From Dioszegia crocea (lineage: Eukaryota; Basidiomycota; Tremellomycetes; Tremellales; Bulleribasidiaceae): DNA of 64,000 nt. Position numbers and translations under genes: made by a program. The stretch lies in contig BCKK01000009.1 in assembly GCA_001600615.1 (NCBI GenBank), positions 124,156 to 188,155 on the forward strand. Direction: 5' to 3'. The notes beneath the pieces are model-generated. The model ran no database searches and was not told where the DNA came from. It saw nothing but the letters and a program-made list of their open reading frames with translations. Below, in pieces: positions 25,201 to 38,518 of the stretch; the stretch's first letter is position 1; the number at the start of each line of letters is the position of its first letter.

Positions 25201-26235
25201 GGAGTTGGAGAAGCCCGTTCGGATGGGAGTGGGGATGGGGATGATGAAGATGATGGGGATGATGAAGAGGAAGAGCAGGAGAGTGCGGGTGGGTTAAGGT
25301 TGAGGAAGCGAGGTGGGGTCAAGCCAAGGTCGGATTCCAATTCGGGTGGGAATTCCAACCCGAGGTATAGGGATCGACATGCCCAGACGGATAAGATGGA
25401 AACGACCGATCAAGGGGGTCAACACCCGCAGGCTAAGGATGGAAGCGGGAAACCAGGGACTGCAGAGGGTGGATATCAAGATGGGATTGTACCCGGCCTA
25501 AACCTGGGATTTGCAGGTGGTGGATTAAGAGTACCTTCCCCTTCTGTCAAGTTGGACTATACGGAAGATGGAGAAGGTCAAAGACGAAGTTCGGGGAGTT
25601 CAGAATCAACAGTGACTTCTTTACCCGAACGTCAACAAGTATCTTCAAGTACTCTCCCAACTGCGACTAAACCTCGACGTATCCCTTTCCCTATTAGTCA
25701 ACCATCTACCGATCGGATTCCACAACGTACGACTAAATCATCTCCTATTATATTTACGTCAACCCTTCCTTCTGGTTTATCGCCTACTGGGAAGGAATTT
25801 AGTATGGGAGGTTATGGTGGTGGACCGGTTATGGTTGGATCGGGATTAGGACCTAATGCTGGGAAGAGGACGGATAGTGCCTCTGCTAGTGCGAGTGGGT
25901 CAAGTTCGGGGTCGGGGACAGGTAGTGCGGGTGGCGGTGGGAGTGGGAGTGGGGGTGCGGGTGGGGGTGGGGATAGAGGAGGGGATAGAGGAGGGAGAGT
26001 AGCATTCGGACACGGTAGACGACCTTCCGAATCAGTCGAGAGTGACCTTATAACGGCAAATGGTCAACCTAAAATCAAAGCTAGTCGGACTTTTGATCCG
26101 AATACCAGTGTGGATGTTAGAAGGAGGGATACGCAGGAGGTTTTAACTAGGTTTATGAGGAATACGCCGGGTGAGAGTGGGGCTGGGCAGGGTGGGGGTG
26201 GGGCTGGGGGTGGGAAATCGGAGAGTAGGGCTTAG
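22263..26235 (+). CDS. glycogenin (self-glucosylating glycogen primer, GT8)
   Basis: Glycogenin attaches glucose from UDP-glucose to its own tyrosine and extends it into a primer for glycogen synthase. Five exons. Exon 1 (MSSPSPSPALNNAFVTLLTS...) has the GT8 start FVTLLTSPSYLPGVLVLLHA. Exon 2 (from about 22760) carries the metal motif YLDADVLPLRPLDHLFE and CFNSGVLVVRP. It ends DQGLFNEWFSEEGGGGGWN after a Gly/Glu/Ala repeat. Exon 3 (about 23602-23774) gives YNVTPSAAYQYAPAYKRYGH and AVHFIGKNKPWS. The last exon starts DYSSLLDRWYSIYD and runs on as about 700 mostly low-complexity residues. This tail has two related motifs, YYKNAWDQ and YRNAWDTDPSIARYISKI, the second resembling the C-terminal glycogen-synthase-binding motif of other glycogenins. 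The tail ends in Gly/Ser runs. The catalytic part is of normal length; the tail is far longer than in animals, as is common in fungi. Confidence 0.92.
23186..23256 (+). repeat. GGTTGGG-type repeat in a glycogenin intron
   Basis: Imperfect run of GGTTGGG/GGTTTGG units in the intron after NRLSFT. A G-rich coding strand with regularly spaced G3 runs could form G-quadruplexes. It is not the usual fungal telomere unit. Confidence 0.75.
23791..23861 (+). repeat. GGGTGA/GGGTTT repeat in the next glycogenin intron
   Basis: G-runs every 5-7 nt (GGGTGAGGGTGAGGGTGA...) immediately downstream of the exon ending KEGAFD. Same strand and character as the repeat 600 nt upstream. Confidence 0.75.
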
Positions 26236-27172
26236 GGCGTAGGGCGAAAGGGCGTTTTGCTCTACTTGTACCACTCGACAATCTACCCCGTCCTTCATTA
26301 TCCTCATCATCCTATCAATCTTTCGCCGATCTCATTTCCTACTTCACCCTTTCTTCGCATACAAGGACCGACAACATCACTCCATCCCAGACTCATACCG
26401 GTCTTTCCTATAATCGCACATCCACCAACAACACTCCCTTCCATTTCCCACATCACACTCGATTCAATCAATCACCAAGGACACTTCTGCCCAATAATAA
26501 TCAACATCCTTCCCGCTCTTCTTCACCAGCCTCACATAAACACACTTGGTCCCTTTTCCAATTCTTCCTTCTTCACTTGTCTATCCTTTCAATACGGTTC
26601 TTCATTGAGGAGGGGGTAAGGTCGCGGGGTTCAGTCGTACGGGAGGTTTGGGGAGGTTTGGGGAAGAGATTTGGATTCCAAGGATGAACATTCATTTATA
26701 GATGTGCTTTATTTGCTTTATTTGCCGTATCTTCTAGGTTTCTCAGTTTCATGCTATATAGAGGTCTCATGTTCCTCCTCGTGGGCTGTTCGAGGTCAGA
26801 GATGACTCTACTGTTTATGATTGATGATTCATCACTGACGGATTCTTACATTGGCGTCGACGAGAAGTTGATTTCTTTGATCTCGTTGTCGTTTGCGACC
26901 AAGCACTGATGGGGCTGAATGTACTAATGCAATCTCGTTCAAAAGGCTGCCGTGCCCCGCACTGCGCTGCCGAGCAAACCCACTACACAGGGAACCAGCT
27001 TGCTTTAGGTACTACTACAGTGCTTGTGAGGACGCACATTCACCTCTGGACTCCCTAAGGTCACCTTCTCAGTCGCCCGCACGTACAGTAGAGCGCACAA
27101 TCCCGAATTGCAATCATCCTTATACATCTATATACCAAAAGGCCCAAACCTGCAAAACTCTCTAAAAAACGT
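26236..27172. other. convergent intergenic region
   Basis: Shared 3' region of glycogenin (plus) and the MFS permease (minus). Early part pyrimidine-rich on the plus strand. No terminator-like hairpin or gene identified. Confidence 0.45.
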
Positions 27173-28954
27173 CTACAAAGTATGTCTAAACCCTTCTGCA
27201 GCGCCATCTTTAACAGCTAACACTTCCTCATCTACGCCCTGCTCCCCTTTGGCCAACCGACGATTCGTCAACCTATACTGAATATGTTGGAAGATACCCG
27301 TTGCTAAAGCGAGCGCGATGAGTCCTAAGCAAACTCTGAATCCGCGGAAGTACAGTGGTGCGTCGTCTCCCCTTAATAGTTGAGATCCGACTAATGCACC
27401 TGAGTTTGCAGCCATGATGACTGTATGTCAGCAATGTCCTAGGGCCGAGAGAAGAATGGGAACTTACTCATTGCTAGTGCTACGGCTCTTTCTTGAGGCG
27501 TTCGGCAATTTAGGGATAACCAAGTGACGTTCAATGGCTATAGATTCATCAGCATTTGGCCTATCCAAGCGCGTATGGGACTTACGTGGAATGAAGATTG
27601 TAAACCTTGAACAGCTACCTGAAGACCATACTTCAAATACCTATCTGTCGAAGTTGAAGTTTGTTGGAATGCGATCCAAAAGATGAGTGAGAGACTCAAG
27701 GCGAGAATGACGAGTGGACCTCGGATACGGGTCTTGTCGCTGACGTATCCGTATACTAGGGTCAAAACGAGTAGGACCCAGCCTGAGACGGACGATAGAG
27801 CGTTGGCTGTGAGGGCTGTCGCGTCAGCCAGTCCAAACTGTTTAAGGAAAGACCACACTCACTGTCGAAGTTGAATGAACGAATAATGGTAGGTCCATAC
27901 GTCCCCATTGCCCCAGTAGGAGCAATATAACAAATAGCCATGACGATATGTGGATATATCCTCCAGTTACCCAATGTCGAAACCACCTCCCGAATCGTCA
28001 ATTTCCTCGTCGTTGCCGCTTTGGCAGCATCATCACTGATGACTCTCCTCGCGATAATCTGTTCTTCCCGATCGGTATAGTATCGCAACGGTAGGAAAAG
28101 AGTTCGAGGCTTGGATGGACTACCAGGAAGGAAAGTAATGATGAGAACAGCGACGAATATGGCCATAGAACCTTCGATAAGCATAAGCCATTGCCATCCG
28201 TGATATTTAGGATTGGTCGTGCCGAGGGGGAGGATTCCGTATGCTAATAACCCCGAAGTGGCAGTTGCGAGATTAGAGCCGAGGAAGAAGATGGCGGTTA
28301 TGGTGGCTAATTCGGACCGTTTGTAGAATGTTGATAAAGTGTAGAGTGAACCTGGAATGAAACCGCATTCAGTTACGCCGAGGAGAATGCGGGTGGCTAG
28401 GAAGGTAGAGTAGTTGTTTTGGAATGCTTGGAGAGTTGCGACTAGGCCGAAAGCTAGGACTTGGAATGAAATCCAGATCTGCCAGTCAGTGAGTGTAGGC
28501 TGCTGGGAGAAGGGAAACTTACTCTAGGTCCAATCCATTGGAGTGCGTAGTTACTGGGCACTTCGAGGAGCTGGACGTCAGCGAAAACCCTTGCTAATGG
28601 GGCAAAACTTGGGAGACTTACGATGATACCGATGTATAACAGAGATTGACCATTATTGAATTGATCTTGGGTGATTCCAATCTTGGCGAGAAACCTGAGC
28701 GTCAGCGACTGAGACTCCAGTATGTAGGAGCGGACTTACCCATCCGTCAACGCATTACTGATGTTCCCCCTCTCTAGCTGAAAGACATAAAACCCCAGAA
28801 ACAGTAAAGGTAGAACAGTAAAGTTCAACTTCCAAAACACCCTCCGTTCTTCCTCGGCAGTATAAGTGAAGGTAGCTTCAGTCGGTGTTGGCGAGAGGGC
28901 GAGATCAGAGCCTTCTTTTTCCAAAGAGGGCGAAGGTGAGGGGTAGGCAGCCAT
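27173..28954 (-). CDS. MFS permease, Dal5/allantoate (anion:cation symporter) type
   Basis: Plasma-membrane symporter for an organic anion. Seven exons with 45-55 nt introns, all with CTGAC/CTGAT branch sites. The N-terminus MAAYPSPSPSLEKEGSDLAL is cytosolic. It is followed by VFWKLNFTVLPLLFLGFYVF and QLERGNISNALTDG, which is TM1 of this family. Later segments: LLEVPSNYALQWIGPR, ATRILLGVTECGFIPGSLYT, FLGSNLATATSGLLAYGILP, WQWLMLIEGSMAIF, YGYVSDKTRIRGP and IIMAANSGALVGSQLL. About 12 membrane segments. It is divergent from the sulfatase at 29390, so a sulfate ester, sulfonate or related anion is a reasonable guess for the substrate, but the family also carries allantoate, nicotinate, biotin and other anions. 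Confidence 0.88.
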
Positions 28955-29020
28955 GTTAGGCTTTCGGAATGGGAGGAGTTTGGGAATTATCAGTGGGTGA
29001 GTTATCTGGAATACCCTCCT

Positions 29021-29028
29021 CTATATAG
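29021..29028 (-). promoter_or_regulatory. TATA-like element of the MFS permease
   Basis: CTATATAG, 67-74 nt upstream of the permease ATG. The motif is palindromic, so orientation is taken from the nearer gene. Confidence 0.35.
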
Positions 29029-29389
29029 TCGCCTGAGTGCAGTATAGGACTTCGCGTCCATCTTCAATTTATCCGCCGACAGCCGCGAAACCTCTCCAAA
29101 ATCTCACATGCCACACTCTATGCCCTACCACACTTTCGGCAATACTTTCAAAGGATGGGCATGCGTGATGAGTCATATTCAGGCACCACTGGCCCGAGCG
29201 CAGTAGTATAGATTGGAAGACGTGCTTTGTTGATGGTATGAGTAAGGTATGAGTACAACTGACGACGTTCTGATGAGGTATTGCGTGCTTCGCCATCGGC
29301 TTCCGGTGCCGGCTTTACGTTACCCCCTTGAGGCTCGAGGGGATGATTTCGACCCGTTCCTTCACGTTTCACTCCATACCTCACCGACC

Positions 29390-31768
<2,379 letters not shown>

Positions 31769-32374
31769 CTCTGGGTTGTGCAGGTCATTATGACTCTGCA
31801 TAGGAATAGATGGAGATGTTGCGCTTTGCAATAGAGCTCTATCTCTTTCTCGACGTTTAGTGGCTCTGGTTTTCAAGCTAAGCTTCAAGCTTCGTTGGAT
31901 CGGTGGCAAAAAGCTACGGCCGAAATTGAATTCTTCCCAAGCTTCCTCGGGCATTCGACCTTGGATCTCCTTACGCCTCACGCCTTCGCACCTTGGCACA
32001 ATTCTCGTCTCGGGCGATACTTACCTCCGCGCCGAAGGCGGGCGAAGTTCACACCCAGATAAGTCGGGGCCGAAGACGCCGAAGTCCGAGATCGGCCGTC
32101 AGACGCGTCAGGGCTCTTATCTGATAAAGTCCATGTGCCGTAATATTACCCAATGAAGCAATAAACCCCTTGGACAATAGTGGCACCTTGTCCATATCGG
32201 CCGACATCTATGTCTGCTGGGTCAAGAGGAAAAGCTTGGTATTGAGTAACCGAACATGACCCTCGGAGGTTTATGGGCGGGTCCTGGGGATACATATAGA
32301 AACCCCCTTATCGCCCATCCGCAGTCTTTTCCCCCATTGAACCCTTCCCACATTGCCTCAACACCAACGCATCG
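31769..32374. other. intergenic
   Basis: 3' flank of the sulfatase and promoter of the surface protein at 32375, with an A/T-rich ATACATATAGAAA stretch near 32289. No gene recognised. Confidence 0.45.
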
Positions 32375-33498
32375 ATGTTCATTTTACAATCCGTCGCTGC
32401 TGCGCTGGCTCTCGCCGCTCCGCTCGTATCCGCAGCTGCGGTCGAACGCCGGGCAGTCATGTCTGTACGTACTACGTCACTCCCTATCGTCTTCCGAGTA
32501 TTCCAGCTGATGGGGAATAGGACTTTACAACTCAGAGTCCCGTAGAGTTCACTTATCCACCCGGCCGATCGGGGTTCTCAGCCGCTACGGCTTCGCAAGC
32601 TGTTTGTGGTGGTGTCGCACCTGGTACACGTGTCAACTACCCCCTCAGTACGTTTCTGTCCCTTCCTCCGCCCCACCCGTTCAGATCGCCAAGACTCCCA
32701 CGCTAACCCATGCAGCCGGCGGTGATATTTCCCTCACATCATGGACCGCCTTGACTTCCATCAACCTCATGTGGGATGATGAAGCCAACCCTACCAAGTT
32801 CCATGGGTTCCATACCTACACCAACACCATCAACAAGTTGGGCTCAGGTCATTACTGTACCAAAGGTCCTGACTTTGCCGCGTTGGGCAAGTCGGTAGGT
32901 GAGGATGTTACTTTGATGATGTGGTATCAGGTAAGTCTCCCTCCCTCAAACACCCAGTACCCACTCCTCTTGACCCAATCCCATCTCCAACACCACTCCC
33001 TCCATCCATCCCTCCTAACCTACGCCCGTCCCTAGACCCCGCTGACCCCCACAGCTCGACGGCACCGCCACCCGCTACTACTCCTGCGCCGACGTAAAAC
33101 TTGTCGCTTCAGCCGGGTTCACCGCATCCAGCACTTACGTCTGCGGCAACCACACATCCACCATTGAAGTCGCGTCCGAGTCAGACTCATTCAAGATGGG
33201 CGGTACTGCCGATTCCACCACTGTCGGCACCACAGCCGTCAACCCCCACACTGAATCTACCGATACTTCCACCACCACCTCTTCCTCTTCCTCTGGCTCC
33301 GGCTCCTCCGTCGCTCGCCTCTCCGCTGCTGCCGGCGGAGGTATCGGTGCCGGTGTTGCCCTTGCTGTCGTCTTCCTCCTTGCGGGCATTGCGTACGCTA
33401 CAGGCTTTATGACGCTTGGTAAGAAGAAGGTCGAGTTGAGGGATGATATCTCGACTACTTCTAGCGAGAGACCCATGAAGGAGGCTGTCAGGGCTTAG
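32375..33498 (+). CDS. secreted, membrane-anchored BIM1/X325-like (LPMO-like) protein
   Basis: Four exons. A signal peptide (MFILQSVAAALALAAPLVSA) is followed by a dibasic ERR. The mature part, from DFTTQSPVEFTYPPGRSGF, has the layout of the X325/BIM1 family: an early AVCGG, VNYPLTGGDISL, FHGFHTYTN, GHYCTKGPDFAALG, DVTLMMWYQLDG and YYSCADVKL, with four or more cysteines. A Ser/Thr-rich stalk follows, then one membrane helix (GIGAGVALAVVFLLAGIAYA) and a short Lys/Arg tail. In Cryptococcus BIM1 binds copper at the cell surface through an N-terminal His after signal cleavage. Here the aligned residue is Asp (S-D-F-T-T) and lies about ten residues past the likely cleavage site, so a histidine brace seems absent. 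The family assignment is by motif layout from memory, and another DUF is possible. Confidence 0.6.
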
Positions 33499-33685
33499 GG
33501 CTTAGGCGTGGTAGACTATTCCTTATAATTAGACTCGGTTTCTTTTAGCTCTTCCTTGTTAGGTCTGTCAGTAGGATGCATATCAGTATGATGAATGGTG
33601 ACCGGTCAGCACTGGTATATACACAGCTATACATACAACCCTGTACAGATAGTTCCAATGCCCAAACGTCCCCTTTATCGTATAC

Positions 33686-34690
33686 CTAAACTTCCCCTTT
33701 GATCTTCTTCAACGCATACACCTCCTTGACCAGCTGATATTTCTTTTCTTCCAACTCATCCACCTTCTTATTCAACGCCGTCACTTCCGCCCGCACACCC
33801 TTACATCTCTCCTCGGCTTCCATATGTTTGCCCTCGGCAGACTCCAGATCGGCAGCAAGGGTTTTGACGAGTGCCGCATATTGATGGCGTGCGTCGGTGA
33901 TGGTGACGATTGTTGCGCGTTGGGATAAGATCTGTTTGCCTGCGCGCTCCATTGACTAGGATCAGCTTAATCGCTTAGATGCTCACCTTGCTTTGTTCCC
34001 CCGCTTCACTGTGGAGAGAACGTATGTATGCTTCTCTTACCTGTAACGTCAGCCAGGGCTTCTTGATGTTTTGGACGATCGGAGACATACCGCAAGGCGT
34101 TGCTTCAGATCTTCTACTTCGCTCAAACTCGCATCATGAGACTATATCTGTCAGTCCGTGTAATCAACTATATGCAGCGTCAAGAAGACTGACCAAGGCA
34201 TTGATCTCGGCAGATTCCTCCAATTCGGCACTGGCTTTAAGGATTTCAGAAAGAGGGCCCACACCGTCAAGTATGTCGAACGAGCTCCGGTCGTCTTTCA
34301 AATAGCTTGCCTAGCTCTGTAAAAGGATCTTCGGACTCAGAAGCGCGCTTTCCATTGGTGGATGGCGGATAGTCCGAGGTTGAAGCAAGGACGACGCGCG
34401 GGTCAGATGCTTGCGTTCGCGGTCGTGCCGGGAGTGGATATGACACATGCTGATTTTGCTCAGGCCCACTCATACGTGGTCGCTTAGACCTTGAACCCTC
34501 GGGCGAGCTACCCCGTTCAGAATGACGTGGTGCTTGGTCTGATCCGGTAGACCTTCGGACAGGGGACGGTCGGCCTATTCCATCAGAGCCGTCTTACGGT
34601 TCCATAACCCAATTTCCTGCTCTAAAAACTCACCAGTTTTCGATTAGCCGCACGGCTTGACGATCCATGTCCTTCTTGCTGATTCGCCAT
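33686..34690 (-). CDS. hypothetical coiled-coil protein
   Basis: Not recognised. Start MANQQEGHGSSSRAANRKL, then an intron. A Ser/Pro/Arg-rich stretch follows (34.3-34.55 kb), whose exact splicing I could not settle. Later exons encode DILDGVGPLSEILKASAELE, SHDASLSEVEDLKQRLA, VREAYIRSLHSEAGEQSK and SMERAGKQILSQRATIV. The last exon is an uninterrupted heptad-rich coiled coil (LVKTLAADLESAEGKHMEAE..., KVDELEEKKYQLVKEVYALK), ending IKGEV. The coiled coil suggests a structural or scaffold role, but nothing more specific can be said. The gene starts head-to-head with the membrane protein at 34864, only 173 nt away. Confidence 0.65.
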
Positions 34691-34863
34691 ATTGTTTGGG
34701 CGTAGAGTGATCGAGAAAGGGTGAATAAACAACCGGTCCAAACGCGAGGGACGCCTGGACCACCTCATTCCTCAGTTTGCCACGTGTTCCACCGGCCACC
34801 CCTAGCCAGCCTTTGCCCCACCCAACACAGCATCCACCATCCATCACCCTTCACCAGCCCAAA
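34691..34863. promoter_or_regulatory. short bidirectional promoter
   Basis: 173 nt between two divergent start codons, including a CCACCCAACACAGCATCCACC stretch split by C-rich tracts. No TATA box seen. Confidence 0.45.
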
Positions 34864-36018
34864 ATGCCTCGTCCGGACCCATCACTCACCCCTGCATCAT
34901 TCGAACTGCCCGGTGAAGAGGACGACGAGCCCACCTCGTCTTTTCTAGGCGGCAACAACAGTGGGAATGGGGGAAATACGGGAGCTGTTGGATCTCGATC
35001 ACCCTACCATCTACCCACTTCTGAGAAGCTACGCGGGGTAGCGAATCGGATTATATTCAGCCGATATTATGTGTTGTTCTACTTCATCATGATGAGTCTG
35101 AGTATAGTGACTGTCGTGATGAGTCTGATGGCGAGACGTGAGTTTTTGGGTTGACTGAGGGGATAAAGGGGGTGGCTTTTTGCCCGCTGGACGGGGTTTG
35201 GGCTTCTTATCAAGGCCATCATGATATCAAAACTTCACTCAGAGCCTTTGCTGACGCGCCAGATTGCCCACCGTTGACTTGGCATATCCTCGAGGTGGTC
35301 ATCAACGCGTTGATGGTGATTGAAGTTGGAACCAGGTGGATCGCGTACGGCAAAGTGAGTGGACTGCCCGCGCCTTGATATGGCTGTACACCGCGCTGAC
35401 ATGTAGAAATACCCCATGACCCCTCTGAATGTCATTGACCTACTCCTCGTTCTCTTTTGCTCAATAACGCTCATTATCGTATTCACGAGCCCCTGTTCCG
35501 ACGGGTCCATGTGTAAGTTCCTCTATCCCAGACTTGGAACAGACGCAGGCACGCGCTAATCCCCAGCCGAGGAGAACTTGGATATGATCCTACTAGTCAT
35601 CCGGAATGGAGTCCAATTTCTCCGTATAGTCAACATCCTCCGAAGGTGAATTATCCCACATGCAACGCTAATGTCCAGATCCGGTCACTCCATATTTAAC
35701 CCTCCAAAACCTATCGATCTCTCTGAAGCTCGGTCAGCCGCACGCGATATGGACCTGGATTTCTCGGACGAAGAAGCCGCGGCGGAACGGACGTTAGATG
35801 ATCGATCGGCGAATGTGTTGCCGCTGCATAATGGCCGAAGAACGTTGGCGGGTGGGACGAGGTATGAGCCTCTTTATGCCGATGAGCCTGATTCGAGACG
35901 GGGAAGTCGGAGATCTAGTATGGAGAGGGAGAGGCGGACAGGGGTGGTGCTTAAGCCCGGACAAGGCCGGGAGGAATTGAACGAGGATGATCAAGATGCT
36001 TGGGATAGATTAGGATGA
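34864..36018 (+). CDS. four-helix voltage-sensor-like membrane protein
   Basis: Five exons and about 290 aa. A soluble N-terminus (MPRPDPSLTPASFELPGEED, Gly/Asn-rich) precedes four predicted membrane segments: VLFYFIMMSLSIVTVVMSL (S1-like), WHILEVVINALMVIEVGTRW (S2-like), NVIDLLLVLFCSITLIIVF (S3-like) and MILLVIRNGVQFLRIVNILR (S4-like, with spaced arginines). S2 carries an acidic residue and ends in Arg; S3 starts with an Asp. This is the ion-transport voltage-sensor layout without pore helices, as in Hv1-type proton channels, though the arginine spacing is not the Hv1 R-x-x-R-x-x-R pattern. The acidic and basic C-terminal 110 residues look disordered (LDFSDEEAAAERTLDD). Function is inferred from topology only. 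Confidence 0.7.
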
Positions 36019-36084
36019 TGAAATGGAGCCCTTTGTCGGAATATCTCATATACAACTTGCCATTCTATGGCGCACTACAATTGT

Positions 36085-38213
36085 CTACAAACTAGCCATT
36101 TCCAACTCTTCCATGCTTTTCATAATCAAACCTCCTATCCCCCATGTCGTTCGAGTTTGGAAACACCGCTTAATCCACGCACACATTCCCTTTGCATCCA
36201 CCACGCCAAGGCTATCGACATGGTCCGTCAAGCCCAGTTTGACCAATTGCCACGCTACCAATGCCGCCTTGAAGGCGTAGATTGTGATCCAGGGAGGTTC
36301 GAATTGAGGCGCCGGGTTGTTATCGAGGTAAGTCAGAAACCAGTCCAGGTGCGGGTTGAGAGATTCGACTGAAGTACCAACAGGTTGAAGAATCCCAAAG
36401 TGTATTCTAACATCAGCTAAATCCTCCAATGAGACTCACGTAGCGGCAATAGCGGCGTCCATACTGTATTCCACCACACCATGCGTATGGGCAGGTGACC
36501 AGAGTAATAAATCCATCATGGCCATATGCCACATTGCCTCTGTAGACAAACCCATTACTGAGTCTGAATCCGATTTTCCACACACCCTAGGTTCAAGGCT
36601 CTTAAGAGAAGCGTGCAGGGCTTCAAATCGCTCAAAGCAGATCCGACCCGTCATGGTCGACCAACCTGAGACTTCGCGGACGCTACTGAGGAGGAAGAAG
36701 ATGACGAGGAGAGAGCCGTGGGCGTCGAGTTGGAGCTCGGTTTGAGGGGAAGGGGTGAGGCAATTCCGGATAGTTGTAATGTATTTGGGTGAGGATGGGC
36801 GGTCGATGAGGGCGCGGTGTGCCCAGGCGGTGGAGGATGGGGCTGCCCACAGTTGAGAGGAACACGGCAACTCATGTTTGATTTCAAGGTGTGACATGTG
36901 GCGAGGGGTGGATAGGATTTGATACCAGGTCGCATCGAGCTGATAGACGCCATAAAACGTTCTGAGAATCAGCACGAGGTCTGGAAGTGTGGTAAGGTAG
37001 AACGTACCGTTTGTGCGATTCAGCCCTGGCGAATTGAGACCATAACGCATCGAGATCACCGGCCATATCAGGTTGAGCAGGATATGGCTCTGTCAACCCA
37101 CACAATCTGACCATCTACCATCAGCTGAGTCCTACCCAGACCTCACCTCGATACACCTCGCATGTAGCCTCAGACCATGCTTCGTCTCACTACCTCCAAG
37201 CATCATAATTGCACATAGCTGTAGCAAGAGGCACGCCTGCACAGTCTGCAGATTGAACGCAGGGGTATGGCTAGTTTCATCCATCTCCTCCAAGACTTTC
37301 CGGGCCTGACTGAAACATCTCCGCCCAACTACCTTTCCCTCGTCGGTATTCTCGCCAAATTGCATGCTGACAGATAGCATAGCGAGAAGGAGAATGTCGG
37401 GCGCGGTGGAAGGGTCGAATGTTGGTTGATGGATGAATGGGCAGTAGGCCGCTACGTGTTTGAAAAAGAGGTGCACGCCGATTGAGACGATTGAGGGGTC
37501 GAGTAGAGTAGATTGAGCGTAGGTAGTGGAGAAGGAAGAGTGGTATGAGCTTGAAGACTGGGCAAGGACAGGTCGGGTTGTGGGTATAGGTATGGCAATG
37601 GGTAAAGAAGGGTTCGTAGGGGGTATATCGACTGGAGCGGGTGGATCGATTGGGATCGGTGTGAATCCAGTACTGATGTTGGAGAAATCAAACATCTGAC
37701 CCATGTCCACCTCGGCCGCCCTGACCGTGGAGTGTGGACCGGAAGGCCCAGCTTCAGCCCAAGACCCGACACCCTGGGCCTGGCCCGGTCCGCTCGGCCC
37801 TCCAAACCCTTCTTGCCCATAATCAAACACGCCCGACCCAGCATTCATTGGCTCATCATCTCCCACGGCTTCCGGCGCCATTCCCGCACTTGGAGACCGA
37901 CGGACATTGTCCAGTGTATCGGGGTGTTTCTTCTTGACGTGTCGCCGGCGTAAATCTTGTCGGGAGAAGGAGATTGTGCAATGTGGGCAAGGAAATGGGG
38001 TTGAGTTGGCTGAATTTGCATGTATCGATACGTGTCTCTTGAGGTTTTCCTAGGCTGTCAGTTTGATGTCCCTGTTGCTGATTGTGAACGACTGCCTACA
38101 TGTCGCGTGAAGCGCTTGGAACAGGTTGAACATTGGAAAGGCTGAAGACCCGGGACTGCGGCGGTCGGGCGGGCGGAGGACGGGCCTGCTGAGGCTGATT
38201 CTGGCGATGTCAT
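36085..38213 (-). CDS. transcription factor: two C2H2 zinc fingers plus fungal-specific TF domain
   Basis: Start MTSPESASAGPSSARP. Finger 1 (FQCSTCSKRFTRH / ENLKRHVSIH) is split by the first intron, and finger 2 is FPCPHCTISFSRQDLRRRH ending VKKKH. A Pro/Gly/Ser-rich linker leads to a fungal_trans-type helical region. It starts VHLFFKHVAAYCPFIHQPTF and continues ILLLAMLSVSMQFGENTDEG, QTVQACLLLQLCAIMMLGGS and LWSQFARAESHKR. The last exons carry TFYGVYQLDATWYQILSTPR and the C-terminal IHFGILQPVGTS... LEMASL. About 600 aa. No Zn2Cys6 cluster is visible; the fingers replace it. Likely nuclear, and a candidate regulator of the oxygenase, RidA, aldolase and permease genes immediately downstream (38.5-45.5 kb), by position only. 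The 3' end is 66 nt from the convergent gene at 36018. Confidence 0.85.
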
Positions 38214-38518
38214 CTCTGTAGCCTGGCCTGAGAGGGGCTAGGACCAGGATTGATCTGATATGTAGATGGAGTGTAGAGTGAAGAGTGGGCAAGAGAGTGA
38301 TGGGCCTTATCATTAGCGGGGAGGGGTACCCCGCGGAGGAATTACGTACATGCAGTGGCCAGTGACAAGCTGTCTATTGCCTCTGTAGCAACTTGGCAAG
38401 GCAAGCAAAGTGACCAATCGTACAGGCTGGAAGCAAGCGTAGACGAGAACCAAGCAGATACATCCAAAAGACCAAACATCCCCACAATCTACAACTAGAA
38501 GATCTCTACAAACCGGCG
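38214..38518. promoter_or_regulatory. upstream region of the transcription factor
   Basis: 305 nt holding the 5' UTR and promoter of the C2H2 factor and the 3' end of the oxygenase. No TATA seen. Confidence 0.35.
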
